A DNA stretch of 64,000 bases from Botrimarina mediterranea (lineage in GTDB: Bacteria; Planctomycetota; Planctomycetia; Pirellulales; Lacipirellulaceae). The stretch is from positions 4,559,363-4,623,362 of the forward strand of contig NZ_CP036349.1 in the NCBI RefSeq assembly GCF_007753265.1. Reading direction: 5' to 3'. Below are positions 8,380 through 17,029 of the stretch, piece after piece. A program made the position numbers and the translations under genes. Every line of letters starts with the position of its first letter. Positions within the stretch are counted from its first letter, which is position 1. The notes under the pieces were generated by a model, which was not told where the DNA came from, did no database searches, and saw nothing but the letters and a program-made list of their open reading frames with translations.

Positions 8380-9807
8380 ATGCCTCGCTTTCTCCACGTC
8401 GCGAAGCTCGCCCTTTTCGCCACCGCTGCTGGCGCCGCGGCGCAAGAGCAGCTCGCGCCGCCGGCCGCCTTACGTCCTTCGGCGCCAGGAAAGTCGTTCA
8501 CTGCGCCGCCTGCCATTCCGCCTGCCCCCGGCGAGGAACTGAAGATCGACGTGCCTCAAGAAGGGGATGCTGTTGGGCCGGTCTACGCGCTAGACGAGCT
8601 GCTTACCCTCGCCGCGCAGAACAACCCAACCCTCCGGCAGGCGCAGCTGCACATCTCGGCCGACCTAGCCAAAGCACAGCAGGCCGGGCTCTACCCCAAC
8701 CCCGTCTTCACGTACCAGGCCGAGCAGATCGGTGTCGATTCCGAGACCGACACCGACACCCCAGGAGAGTTCCATGGAGGCGTCCTCGAACAGCGGTTCG
8801 TGACGGCCGGCAAGTTGCGACTGAGCCGTGAGAAGTATTTGCGACGTGCGCATGTCTCCGAGCACCTCGCTACCGCGCAGCAGTTCCGCGTCTGCAACGA
8901 CGTGCGGCTGCATTTCTATCGAGCCTTGGCCGCCGGCGAAACCTTGGCGGTCCGCCGAGAGTTGCTCAAGAGCGCCGAGGATGCTGCGGTTACGTCGCAA
9001 GAGGCGTACAACATGGGCCAAGCGCGCCGACCCGAGGTCCGCCGCGCGAACATCACGCTCCAGCGCGCCCGCCTCGACCTGTTGAGCGCCGAGAACGCCC
9101 AGCGTGAAAGCTTCCGCGCGCTTACCTCACTGGTCGGCGTCACCCTGGCGGAGGGGCGTGTCAAAGGAAGCCTTACGCCCGAGCGTGAACCAGCGTCGTT
9201 CGACGCCGAGTTGGGACGCCTGCTTGCCAACAGCCCCGAAGTCGCCGCCGCCCGCGCCAAGCTGGCCGTCGACCGGATGACGGTCCAGCGCGAGCGGGTG
9301 GAGTGGACCCCCGACATCGTCGCGCGCGGCGGCGCCGGGTACAATTTTGAAAGTGGAGAAACGGTTGCCGTTGCCGGTGTCGCCTTGGAAGTGCCCATCT
9401 ACGATCGCAACCAAGGAACGATCCGCCAGGCGCAGGCCGACTACGCCCGCCAACAGCAGGAGGTCCGACGGATCGAATTCCAGTTGCAGAATCGGTTGGC
9501 GACGGCCTACCAGCAGTACTTGACGGCTCTGCAGCACGCCCACGAGTACGAGCGGGTAATCCTGCCCGAGTCAAAAGCGGCGTACGCTGAATTGTTGGAG
9601 AGCTACAAGCGAGACCGGGTCGATTGGTCCGATGTGCTGATGGCGCAGCACGACTATTTCGACGCCAAGCTGACGCAAGTTGAGAACTTGCTCGAAGCCC
9701 GCACCCACGAGGTCCTGATCGCCGGTTACCTGCTCCACGACGGCCTGATGGCGGCCGAAGACGCCACACCGCCCGGCCACATCGACGCAACGCCCCGCCC
9801 GCGCTGA
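8380..9807 (+). CDS. cusC: TolC/CusC-like outer-membrane efflux protein
   Basis: 475-residue outer-membrane factor that would form the exit duct for the CusBA pump. It has a short N-terminal signal (MPRFLHVAKLALFATAAGAAAQ), a Pro-rich linker to about residue 55, then the two-fold helical/beta repeat typical of OEP/TolC proteins (ALDELLTLAAQNNPTLRQAQ opens the first repeat; FNFESGETVAVAG-like strands sit in the middle). It lies 170 bases downstream of the HMA/MauE gene with no clear terminator between, so it may share that message or have its own promoter. The family is secure; the pairing with the CusBA genes is from context. Confidence 0.88.
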   Translation: MPRFLHVAKLALFATAAGAAAQEQLAPPAALRPSAPGKSFTAPPAIPPAPGEELKIDVPQEGDAVGPVYALDELLTLAAQNNPTLRQAQLHISADLAKAQQAGLYPNPVFTYQAEQIGVDSETDTDTPGEFHGGVLEQRFVTAGKLRLSREKYLRRAHVSEHLATAQQFRVCNDVRLHFYRALAAGETLAVRRELLKSAEDAAVTSQEAYNMGQARRPEVRRANITLQRARLDLLSAENAQRESFRALTSLVGVTLAEGRVKGSLTPEREPASFDAELGRLLANSPEVAAARAKLAVDRMTVQRERVEWTPDIVARGGAGYNFESGETVAVAGVALEVPIYDRNQGTIRQAQADYARQQQEVRRIEFQLQNRLATAYQQYLTALQHAHEYERVILPESKAAYAELLESYKRDRVDWSDVLMAQHDYFDAKLTQVENLLEARTHEVLIAGYLLHDGLMAAEDATPPGHIDATPRPR

Positions 9808-9844
9808 TTCGCCCACCGACAACCCGCTAACTCGACAGTCGATC

Positions 9845-11365
9845 ATGAGCACGCCTCAGAACTCGAACCGTCCGCCGCGTCGTGAGTTCTTCCGTACGTC
9901 GGCGCTGGCCGCGGGCGGCGCCTTGGCCGCCACTTCGGCGGGGATGGCACAGCACAGCGGTCATGGGATGCCGGACGATGGTGAGAGGCGGCACGAGCTG
10001 CCGAAACCTGTAGGCGACCCCTCGGCGGGCCGGCCCGCCGGCGCTCAGGACGAGTACGAGGGCTTCCATCGCTTCGCGCCGAGTCGCGGCAACAGCCCCG
10101 ACAGCGACTTCTATCTCGGCAAGCTCGTGCCGGGCCTCCGCGATCCCGCAGCAGGCCGGGCGCCGTTCGTCGCGCCCGACGTGCCATCGCTCCCCTACGA
10201 GATCAAGGACGGCGTCAAGGAGTTTCACCTCCACGCGACGCCCGTCGAGGCCGACTTCTTACCCGGCTACAAGATGAACGTCTACGGCTACAACGGCAGC
10301 CTGCCGGGGCCGACGATCGAGGTCACACAAGGCGATCGGGTGCGGGTCATCGTCACCAACGATTTGCCCGAAGAGACCTTCATGCACTGGCACGGCTTCG
10401 AGTGCGGCATTCAATACGACGGCGCTGCTTCACTGGTGCAGAACCCGATCAAGCCGGGTGAAAGCTTCCGCTACGAGTTCACCTTCCACGAAGAAGGGAC
10501 GTTCTTCTACCACTCGCATGTCGCGATGCAGGAGGCGTTCGGCATGGTGGGCTGGTTCATCGTCCATCCGAGGAGCGACTGGGACCCGCCGGTCGACCGC
10601 GACTTTGGGTTGATCTTCCAGAACTTCTTCATCGAGCCGACCCAGACGGTGGCCGACTCCTGGAGGATGGACTGGAACTGGCACACCATCAACGGTCGCA
10701 GCGCGCCGTACATTTCGCCGCTGGTGGTCAAGCACGGCGAGCGGGTGCGGATCCGCATCCTCAACTTCTCGCCGATGCAGCACCACCCGATCCACCTCCA
10801 CGGGCATACGTTCTGGGTCACCGGCCACGAAGGCGCGCGGACGCCCAAGTCCGCTTGGATTCCGCGGAACACCGAGTTGATCGCGGTCGCCCAGGCGGCC
10901 GAGCTGGAGTTCATCGCTAACAACCCGGGCGACTGGATGATGCACTGCCATATGGTGCATCACATGATGAACCACATGACCAAGCAGGTCGGTCCTCGCG
11001 TCCGTCCCGGGCAATCGGTCGACGCCTATCTGAAGGACCTCGACCGCGTTCCCGAAGCAGCGCTACGGAATACCGATCCCGGCTTCGCGGTGCCCGGTTA
11101 CCCCCAAGACATGCAGGGGATGAACATGGGCATGATGATGAGCGACGCGATCGTCGGCCGCCGCGAGACGCTCGGCATGCGCAAGGGCTGGCCGATGGCA
11201 CTAATGGGCCTGATGCTCGCCGTGCGGGTGCTGCCCGAGGACCTGTACCACCTCGTGATGGAGACCGACGAGCACGTGGAGCCAGGCTCGGTCTTCGAGG
11301 AGATCGTCCGTCGCTTCGGCGATCCTTCCGATTACACACCGGCGATAAGAATGTCGCACGGCTAG
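9845..11365 (+). CDS. Tat-exported multicopper oxidase (CopA/CueO-like)
   Basis: 506-residue multicopper oxidase, probably oxidising periplasmic Cu(I) to the less toxic Cu(II). The N-terminus has a twin-arginine motif (RREFFRTSALAAGG) followed by a hydrophobic stretch, so it is exported folded. Copper ligand motifs appear in order: HWHGFE, FFYHSHV, HHPIHLHGHTF and MMHCHMVHHMMNHM. The last is unusually Met/His-rich, and a second Met cluster (QDMQGMNMGMMM) lies near residue 425, consistent with a Cu(I) substrate. It is the last gene of the metal cluster, 38 bases after the TolC-like gene. Identity as a multicopper oxidase is certain; the exact subfamily is less so. Confidence 0.92.
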   Translation: MSTPQNSNRPPRREFFRTSALAAGGALAATSAGMAQHSGHGMPDDGERRHELPKPVGDPSAGRPAGAQDEYEGFHRFAPSRGNSPDSDFYLGKLVPGLRDPAAGRAPFVAPDVPSLPYEIKDGVKEFHLHATPVEADFLPGYKMNVYGYNGSLPGPTIEVTQGDRVRVIVTNDLPEETFMHWHGFECGIQYDGAASLVQNPIKPGESFRYEFTFHEEGTFFYHSHVAMQEAFGMVGWFIVHPRSDWDPPVDRDFGLIFQNFFIEPTQTVADSWRMDWNWHTINGRSAPYISPLVVKHGERVRIRILNFSPMQHHPIHLHGHTFWVTGHEGARTPKSAWIPRNTELIAVAQAAELEFIANNPGDWMMHCHMVHHMMNHMTKQVGPRVRPGQSVDAYLKDLDRVPEAALRNTDPGFAVPGYPQDMQGMNMGMMMSDAIVGRRETLGMRKGWPMALMGLMLAVRVLPEDLYHLVMETDEHVEPGSVFEEIVRRFGDPSDYTPAIRMSHG

Positions 11366-11573
11366 TGCGCCGCCACGACATTTCGTGAGGGATGAGTCAT
11401 TATATCTACGTCGATCCGCCCACCGACAGCAGTCTAGGCATTTTTTTGCTACAGCGGTTGCATCCACCTCGCGGACTTCAGGCTCGGGCGAACTCGCCGA
11501 GGGTGCGTCAGCCGCCCGCACGAAGCCGTCTCGCGAAGCCGCTGAGGTGTCAAATCTCGGACAAGAACTCTGC

Positions 11574-11594
11574 ACTTAGCTTGGCAAGCTAAGT
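11574..11594. repeat. 21-bp near-perfect palindrome
   Basis: ACTTAGCTTG, one central G, then CAAGCTAAGT: 10-bp arms with a single unpaired base. So tight a dyad is more like a DNA-binding site for a dimeric protein than an RNA terminator, and no T-run follows. Its partner is unknown. Confidence 0.55.
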
Positions 11595-11670
11595 CGCTGG
11601 AGCTGGTCCACCCAACGGGATTTTGGAATAGCGAAGCCTGGGTGCCCCTGGCCGGCTTGTCCAGCAGTGG

Positions 11671-11694
11671 CGCCCGGCGGGGGTGAGCCGGGCG
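11671..11694 (+). repeat. 8-bp GC hairpin
   Basis: CGCCCGGC (11671-11678) pairs with GCCGGGCG (11687-11694) around an 8-nt loop. It could terminate or stabilise a transcript from the metal cluster, or sit in the leader of the next gene. No T-run follows. Confidence 0.4.
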
Positions 11695-11899
11695 ACGCTC
11701 CTCCCAGGAAGGTCACTCCGTGTATACTTGCAGGAGCTCCGATCGTCTGCGTAGATCCACGAACCGCGAATCGGTTTGGGCAATCACTGACTCGCCCATG
11801 TGATGTCCATCGATCTCTGACAACGCTGCGATCTTGAATCGCTAGTGCCAACAATTGCGAGGGTTTGTGCTGCATACCCTCTTCATCCTATAGCTCGAT

Positions 11900-13801
11900 A
11901 TGCCTTCGCTAACGAACTACAACGGCTCGCGCCTGCTGCTCTGCGTTCCGCTCCTTTACGCCTTGCCGCTCATCCTCGTCGCGCCCGCCATCGCCAGTGA
12001 CCTCCGGACGATCGCCGTCACCAATCAGCCCGCATCGGGGGGACCGGCGGGATCACGGTATTCGCGGTTTTCAACCTTTTTCCGGGCGCTCGACACGACG
12101 ATCAACGCCGCGGGGCAGACCGCCTTTCAAGGCGAGATGTCTACCTTTTATGGGGGCGTCACCAATGACGACAACGCTGCGATCTGGTCGGATGCGAGCG
12201 GCGCACTCGACATCCTCGTTCGCGAAGGGAACCAGGCCCCCGCGGCAGCCAGTGGCGCCGTGTTTGGGAGTTTTGGCGGAACGGTCGTCATCAACGATCA
12301 AGGCCGCGTCGCGTTTAGCGGAGGGCTGCGGATAGGTTCGGGAGGCGTGACAGTCGACAACCAGTCAGGTATTTGGACGGCGGGCCCGGGAGGACTCCGC
12401 CAGGTGATGCGCGAAGGGGACCAGGCTCCGAGTTCGCCGCCGGGCGTGGTGTTCTCCGGCTTATCGAGCGCGATCGACAACTTGATCTTCAACGACGCCG
12501 GGCACACGGCGTTCTATGCCTCGGTGCGCGACGCCGGCGGGTCGGTCGATGCGACCAACAACAGCGGCTTTTGGCTCGATGGCCCGAGTGGGTTGCAACT
12601 CTTGGCGCGAGAAGGGACGCAGGCCCCGGGGCTAGTGGCCGGCGCCGTGTTTGAGAGCCTCTCCACCAACGGGGTGACCGGGACGCTCAACAACAATGGG
12701 CAGGTCGCTTTTCGCGCGTTCCTCCGTCAAGGGGAAGGGGGCGTCAATAGTTATAACGATGCGGCTCTGTGGACGACGCTCGACGGGCCCGTGTCGCTCT
12801 TGCTGCGCGAAGGGGACCAGGCGCCCGGCTTGCCGAACGGCGCCTTCTTCGATTCCTTTGGCGAACCGCCACGGCTTAACGACTCAGGACACATCTTGTT
12901 TCGAGGTTTCATGCGTCCCGGGTTCGGCGGCGTGACCTACGACAGCGACGAAGGGCTTTATTCCAATCGCGGGGGGCAACTCTCACTGATTTACCAAACT
13001 GGCGACTTCGCTCCCGGGGCTCCGGGGGCCAACTTTGGCGCCTTTGATGACTACGTGTTGAACAACCAGAGCAATCTCGCCATCCGCGGTCGTCTGCAGG
13101 AGGGCGTAGGGGGCGTCACCGCGGATGACGATTCAGCGTTGTGGGTCGAGAAGGGCCAGGACCTCCAACTCGTCGCTCGGGAAGGTTCGCCAGCCCCGGG
13201 TGTGTCGGGAGCGATCTTTGACAGCATTAGTGGCCTCCCATTACTCAACCACCGCGACCAAGTGGCGTTTAGCGGTTCCTTGCGTGTTGGCTTCGGTGGC
13301 GTCACCGAGAACGACAACGACGGCATCTGGGCGACCGACTCGAATGGCGTGTTGCAGCTCATCGCCCGCGAAGGAGACTCGGTCGAAGTCGCCCCGGGCG
13401 ATTTTCGCACCTTCACTGAATTCCGCTTCTTCAGTAACACGGGCAACGCCGACGGCGTCCGCAGCCCCTTTAGCGATAACGGCGAGTTGGTGTTCTGGGC
13501 GAATCTCGACAGTTTCGATGGCGTCTTCGTGTCGAGCCGCGTCGCGGCAGCCGGTCTGGCCGGCGACTACAACAACGACGGCGTGGTCAACGCCGCCGAC
13601 TACACCGTGTGGCGAGACAACGTGGGTGCCCCGGCCGGCACGCTGGCGAACGACGCCGCCGGCGGCGTCGTCGGGCCCGCACAGTACGACGTGTGGCGAG
13701 ACAACTACGGCATGATGGTCCCCGCTTCAGCCGTCGTCCCAGAGCCCGCCACTATGGCGATATTGATGGCCGGCATCGTGACGGGAGTCCGCCGCCGCTG
13801 A
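11900..13801 (+). CDS. Secreted NxxGxxAF tandem-repeat protein with PEP-CTERM tail
   Basis: 633-residue exported protein of unknown substrate. A signal peptide (about 1-33, ending IASD) is followed by eight repeats of about 60-70 residues, each carrying an NxxGxxAF-type signature: INAAGQTAFQG, INDQGRVAFSG, FNDAGHTAFYA, LNNNGQVAFRA, LNDSGHILFRG, then degenerate LNNQSNLAIRG, LNHRDQVAFSG and FSDNGELVFWA. Between them recur LLVREGxQAPG-like stretches. This matches the tandem-repeat family of PEP-CTERM proteins that probably forms a beta-propeller or beta-solenoid. The tail has a dockerin-like block (GDYNNDGVVNAADYTVWRDN) and ends with VPEPAT, a hydrophobic helix and RRR, the exosortase sorting signal. 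Confidence 0.88.
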   Translation: MPSLTNYNGSRLLLCVPLLYALPLILVAPAIASDLRTIAVTNQPASGGPAGSRYSRFSTFFRALDTTINAAGQTAFQGEMSTFYGGVTNDDNAAIWSDASGALDILVREGNQAPAAASGAVFGSFGGTVVINDQGRVAFSGGLRIGSGGVTVDNQSGIWTAGPGGLRQVMREGDQAPSSPPGVVFSGLSSAIDNLIFNDAGHTAFYASVRDAGGSVDATNNSGFWLDGPSGLQLLAREGTQAPGLVAGAVFESLSTNGVTGTLNNNGQVAFRAFLRQGEGGVNSYNDAALWTTLDGPVSLLLREGDQAPGLPNGAFFDSFGEPPRLNDSGHILFRGFMRPGFGGVTYDSDEGLYSNRGGQLSLIYQTGDFAPGAPGANFGAFDDYVLNNQSNLAIRGRLQEGVGGVTADDDSALWVEKGQDLQLVAREGSPAPGVSGAIFDSISGLPLLNHRDQVAFSGSLRVGFGGVTENDNDGIWATDSNGVLQLIAREGDSVEVAPGDFRTFTEFRFFSNTGNADGVRSPFSDNGELVFWANLDSFDGVFVSSRVAAAGLAGDYNNDGVVNAADYTVWRDNVGAPAGTLANDAAGGVVGPAQYDVWRDNYGMMVPASAVVPEPATMAILMAGIVTGVRRR

Positions 13802-14360
13802 TCCCCATCAGAGGCCGCTGTCCGGCTTCTTTGGAACGTGCGGTCCGTTGCCTCACCCGAGGTGCCGAACGACAAAGCCGAATCTGCTGAGGTCATCTTC
13901 GCCTACCACAGATCGGTCCAATCCGACAGTAGTGGATTCGAAGCTGCAGACTGGCCGAGAACGAGCGCCGGATCGAGTTCCTTCGACGGCCTTGGCGTCC
14001 AACACAGTGTAGGTCCGACACGCCGAGGGGAGTTGTCGATGCGGCCAAGTCTGCGGACAAGTGAAACGCTAGAGGCACGAAGCGAGTGTCGCAACCAAGG
14101 GCCAGCACCGCTCCTTGGTGGATGGTCGCGACAGTGGCGACAGTAGCGCCAAAGTCCCCTCGGGTCGATGAAGCCCAGACAGCATTGGCGTCTCCGCGAG
14201 CGGGTCCACGAGCAGACGGGTCATTCGCTCAAGCCACCCGCCGCGGCGGTGCGCGACAGCCGGACCTTAAGGACGACCGAGCGAGGCGGGTAAGACTCCA
14301 ATCCTCCCGTTACGGGACCAACTGACAAGTAGGCTGGCGCAAAACGCACGTCGAACGATC
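13802..14360. other. Intergenic stretch, nothing recognised
   Basis: These 559 bases separate the plus-strand PEP-CTERM gene from the minus-strand fusion gene, whose 3' ends converge here. Short frames on both strands look random. GAACGA / TCGTTC at about 14352-14370 could form a small hairpin over the end of the minus-strand gene. I see no strong terminator and no repeat copy. Confidence 0.45.
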
Positions 14361-16328
14361 TCAATCGTTCTCTATCGCCATCTCCCAAAATTCTTCGCCG
14401 TAAGCCTGCCGCACCACGTCCATCCGCATCACATCGGTCGTCCCGTCGGCGATCCGCAGCCCCATCAAGTCGCGGACGCGGTCGCCCAGATCGACCTCGT
14501 CGGAATATCCCATCCCGCCGTGGGCACGCATCGCGGCGTCGGCTGCGCGGAGCGCCGCTTCGACGCCCTCGGCTTTGAGCCCGGAGATCATTGCGCGCGC
14601 TCCGCGATAGTCGCCACGGTCGAGTTGGTCGGCCGCGTCGCAGGCGAGGGCGTACGCCATCCTCAGTTCCGTCGTCGATTGGCCGAGGGCTTGCTGTAGG
14701 TGCGTGAACCGTCCGATCGGCGCCCCAAATGCCTCTCGCGTCGCGATCCGCGCCGCCATCTTTTCCAACGCCTTTTCACCCGTACCGATCGCGGCGGCGA
14801 CCTGCATCAATCGCCAGTACGGGAAGTGCTCGAAGAAGAGCTTCGAGCCGTCGCCCTGGTCGCCGATACGCATCGCTTCGGAAACAAACACCCCATCAAA
14901 AACGGCGCCGCCGTAGGAGTTGCCCGCCAGCCCGTGCGCCTCGAGCGTCTTGATAGCGACGCCTTGGGCGTCGCTCGGCAGCAAGAATGCCGTCAGCCAA
15001 CCAGGCGGGTCTTCGGGGACCTGGGCGAAGACGAGCATATGGCTTGCCTGCGCCAGCCGGGCGTTGTACCGCTTCTCACCGGTGATGCGATAACCGCCGT
15101 CCACTTTCACCGCCTCGGTGGCGAGCGCTTTGAGGTCGCTGCCAGCGGAGGGCTCGGTAAGAAGGATCGCTACGTAGCCATCGCCCCGCGCAACCTGCCG
15201 CACTACCTCCAAGACAGCCGGGTCATCGGAGTTGAGAAGAGGACGCGAATGGGCGCCCCCGACGACGTCGCGGAAGTTGAGGTTATATCGGCCCGCGTGC
15301 CGGAAGATGTCGAGCACTTGCCTAGCCGACCAGCCGCTGCCGCCGCAAGCTGGCGGCAGATCGAGCCCTGGCAAGCCAAACGCCGCGGTCTCCTTCCGCC
15401 ACCGCCTCGGGTTGAGGAAGTCGTCCGTACCCTTAAGCAGACGATCTGTTTTGTCGATCTGCGACTTGACGTGCTCAATTGCCGCGGCCGTGGGTCGGAG
15501 CGTAACGTTACCGCTCTGCTCGGCGTTGACGGTTACGCGGAAGAGGGTGTCGAGCTCGTAGATGTCCGTCGTCACCGGCACGCCGACCGGTCTCAGCAGG
15601 TAGACCCGGGTCGGCCCCCCCTTGGGGTCTTCTTGGTACTCCAGCACATAGCTTGAGTCTTTGTGAGGACGGAACGGGTCGAGTACGTCGATCTTGTTGC
15701 CAACGACGCGACGTAGCACGACGAAGTGGCGGCCCAACACCTTGCCCGCCTCCGTCCGCACCTCGTAAGTCAGTAGTGTCAACTCGCGCGGCTTGACGGC
15801 CAACTTGGGACCGGCGGCGTCCCATCTCTCGTAGCCCGCGCCGAGCGGTGAATGTGAACCAACCAGTACCGATACATCGACGCCACGATCTGGCAGCCAC
15901 TCCTGGCAGCGCCCAATCAGCTCGGTGAGCCCCTCGTTGGTCACCCGCCCCTCGAGCAACTGCGGCTGGTCGCTGAGCAACTTGAGCAGGGCTTGGTGGG
16001 GATTGGCCAGAGGCTCTTCGCCCGCGATGGCCCGCAAGCACTGCAGCACATTGATCCCGGTCGCAACGGCGCAGCCGCCGCCGCCATCCGGGTTAACGAA
16101 CAGCACCAGCCGATCGACCTCCCTTTGCACCACAAACACACCATCGCCGTCCGCTTGCTGCTGCTGCAGGCTTGCGATTGCCGCCGACGGGCAGAGGTCC
16201 GAAAGCAGTTGTGGCTTGGGAAGTTCCTTCGCAGCGAGCCGCGCGGGCTGGAGGACGAGAACGACGAGTACGCCGCCAACTAGACGCAGAGCGCGTGCCC
16301 GGCGTGAAGAGGTCATCGACGCCATCAT
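14361..16328 (-). CDS. Signal peptide + Cys-peptidase-like + acyl-CoA dehydrogenase fusion
   Basis: 655-residue protein joining modules not normally found together. Residues about 1-34 form a signal peptide (Arg-rich start, VLVVLVLQPARLAAK); a second in-frame ATG at 16316 would give a tidier one. Residues about 45-265 look like a papain/C39-type cysteine peptidase domain: Cys86 in GGGGCAVATG at a helix start, His201 in GRHFVVL and Asp217 in DVLDPF. Residues about 285-655 are a complete acyl-CoA dehydrogenase with TEPSAGSD, the FGAPIGRFTHLQQ helix and AHGGMGY. The position of the usual catalytic Glu motif (YEGT) reads ADGTTD, as in ACAD10/11-like enzymes. One continuous frame covers all parts. 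An exported FAD dehydrogenase would be odd, so the signal may be a membrane anchor. Function unknown. Confidence 0.82.
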   Translation of the reverse strand: MMASMTSSRRARALRLVGGVLVVLVLQPARLAAKELPKPQLLSDLCPSAAIASLQQQQADGDGVFVVQREVDRLVLFVNPDGGGGCAVATGINVLQCLRAIAGEEPLANPHQALLKLLSDQPQLLEGRVTNEGLTELIGRCQEWLPDRGVDVSVLVGSHSPLGAGYERWDAAGPKLAVKPRELTLLTYEVRTEAGKVLGRHFVVLRRVVGNKIDVLDPFRPHKDSSYVLEYQEDPKGGPTRVYLLRPVGVPVTTDIYELDTLFRVTVNAEQSGNVTLRPTAAAIEHVKSQIDKTDRLLKGTDDFLNPRRWRKETAAFGLPGLDLPPACGGSGWSARQVLDIFRHAGRYNLNFRDVVGGAHSRPLLNSDDPAVLEVVRQVARGDGYVAILLTEPSAGSDLKALATEAVKVDGGYRITGEKRYNARLAQASHMLVFAQVPEDPPGWLTAFLLPSDAQGVAIKTLEAHGLAGNSYGGAVFDGVFVSEAMRIGDQGDGSKLFFEHFPYWRLMQVAAAIGTGEKALEKMAARIATREAFGAPIGRFTHLQQALGQSTTELRMAYALACDAADQLDRGDYRGARAMISGLKAEGVEAALRAADAAMRAHGGMGYSDEVDLGDRVRDLMGLRIADGTTDVMRMDVVRQAYGEEFWEMAIEND

Positions 16329-16950
16329 AGGGTTCCGTTTTCGTCTGCTGGCTATGCGGCTCGTGGGCTTGCCATCGTGAAGTGAAGCAAGCCGGCGGAG
16401 AAAGACGCAATTGTATCACAACACAGGTTTGTCCCGCGCACGGCAGGATGGGAGCCAAGAAAAAGCAGGCAAGGTCGCGGCGTGTTGATCCTCAACAGCC
16501 CACAGCGAATGCAGGACAGAAGGCGTGCGTGAGGCGCCGAATCTCGTGGGTCCAGATGGCGCTGAATTGCATGACCAGCGATGGGCAATAACTGGTCGTG
16601 CGCGGGGCCCGCGAAACGCCTGGGGTAGCTGCGAATGTCCGCCTGAAAGCGCCCCAAGCACAACACATCCGCCAAAGCGTCGAATGGTCCTTCTGGCGAA
16701 ATAAACTGTGTCTTCAACTGCCCCTCGTTCGCGGCGTGGACCCCGGCCGAACCCCGCCGGAGGACCCTAGTTTGACCGCTGAGCGGCAGTACACGTCCAT
16801 CGGACGGCCCCCACCGTCGCGACCACCCCTCACACGCAAACGAGAGCACTTACTCGCGTGGTCACATGCGGCGGAATGCGCGCGCCGTGCTGAGCGCGGA
16901 CCGCGGGGAACTAAGGGGCGAGAATCCCGTAAACAACGCGGGAATATCGC
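16329..16950. other. Left shoulder of the accessory island, no confident gene
   Basis: A minus-strand open frame of 165 codons (16352-16849) fills much of this stretch but shows no motif, signal peptide or ribosome site. I do not call it. The base composition rises toward the island, and CCCG / CGGG (16926-16943) flanks an AT-rich core just before the first island promoter. No tRNA fragment matching 23711-23758 was noticed here. Confidence 0.4.
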
Positions 16951-16979
16951 TTGCCACATCGGCACTCTGCCGATATAAT
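16951..16979 (+). promoter_or_regulatory. Island promoter P1 with palindromic operator
   Basis: The -35 TTGCCA (16951-16956) and a perfect -10 TATAAT (16974-16979) are separated by exactly 17 bp. The spacer is occupied by the dyad ATCGGCA-CTC-TGCCGAT (16958-16974), whose last base is the first base of the -10. A repressor bound there would block RNA polymerase. The same dyad with a different centre recurs in P2 (18388-18404) and P3 (19778-19794). Predicted transcription starts about 16986, just ahead of the leader hairpin. Confidence 0.85.
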
Positions 16980-16989
16980 AGAAGCACGC

Positions 16990-17007
16990 GGCGCCCATTG
17001 GGGCGCC
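16990..17007 (+). promoter_or_regulatory. Island leader hairpin, copy 1
   Basis: GGCGCCC (16990-16996), loop ATTG, GGGCGCC (17001-17007), followed by GACCT. It would lie within the first bases of the P1 transcript. The same stem is found ahead of five island genes with variable loops (ATTG, ACTA, ATTG, ACAG, ACTG), which argues for a conserved structure acting at RNA level or as a DNA box. Confidence 0.8.
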
Positions 17008-17029
17008 GACCTACTTCGGATTCGGCCAG

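Larger units (their letters stand above)
11366..11899. other. Intergenic stretch between metal cluster and PEP-CTERM gene
   Basis: No coding frame in these 534 bases looks real. It holds two inverted repeats (11574-11594 and 11671-11694), listed separately. No convincing -35/-10 pair was found for the gene at 11900. Confidence 0.5.

Noticed and set aside
11574-11594. Intrinsic terminator
   Set aside because: One-base loop and no T-run; the palindrome is a better protein-binding site.
16352-16849. Minus-strand frame of 165 codons left of the island
   Set aside because: No motif, no ribosome site and no support from neighbours; left uncalled.
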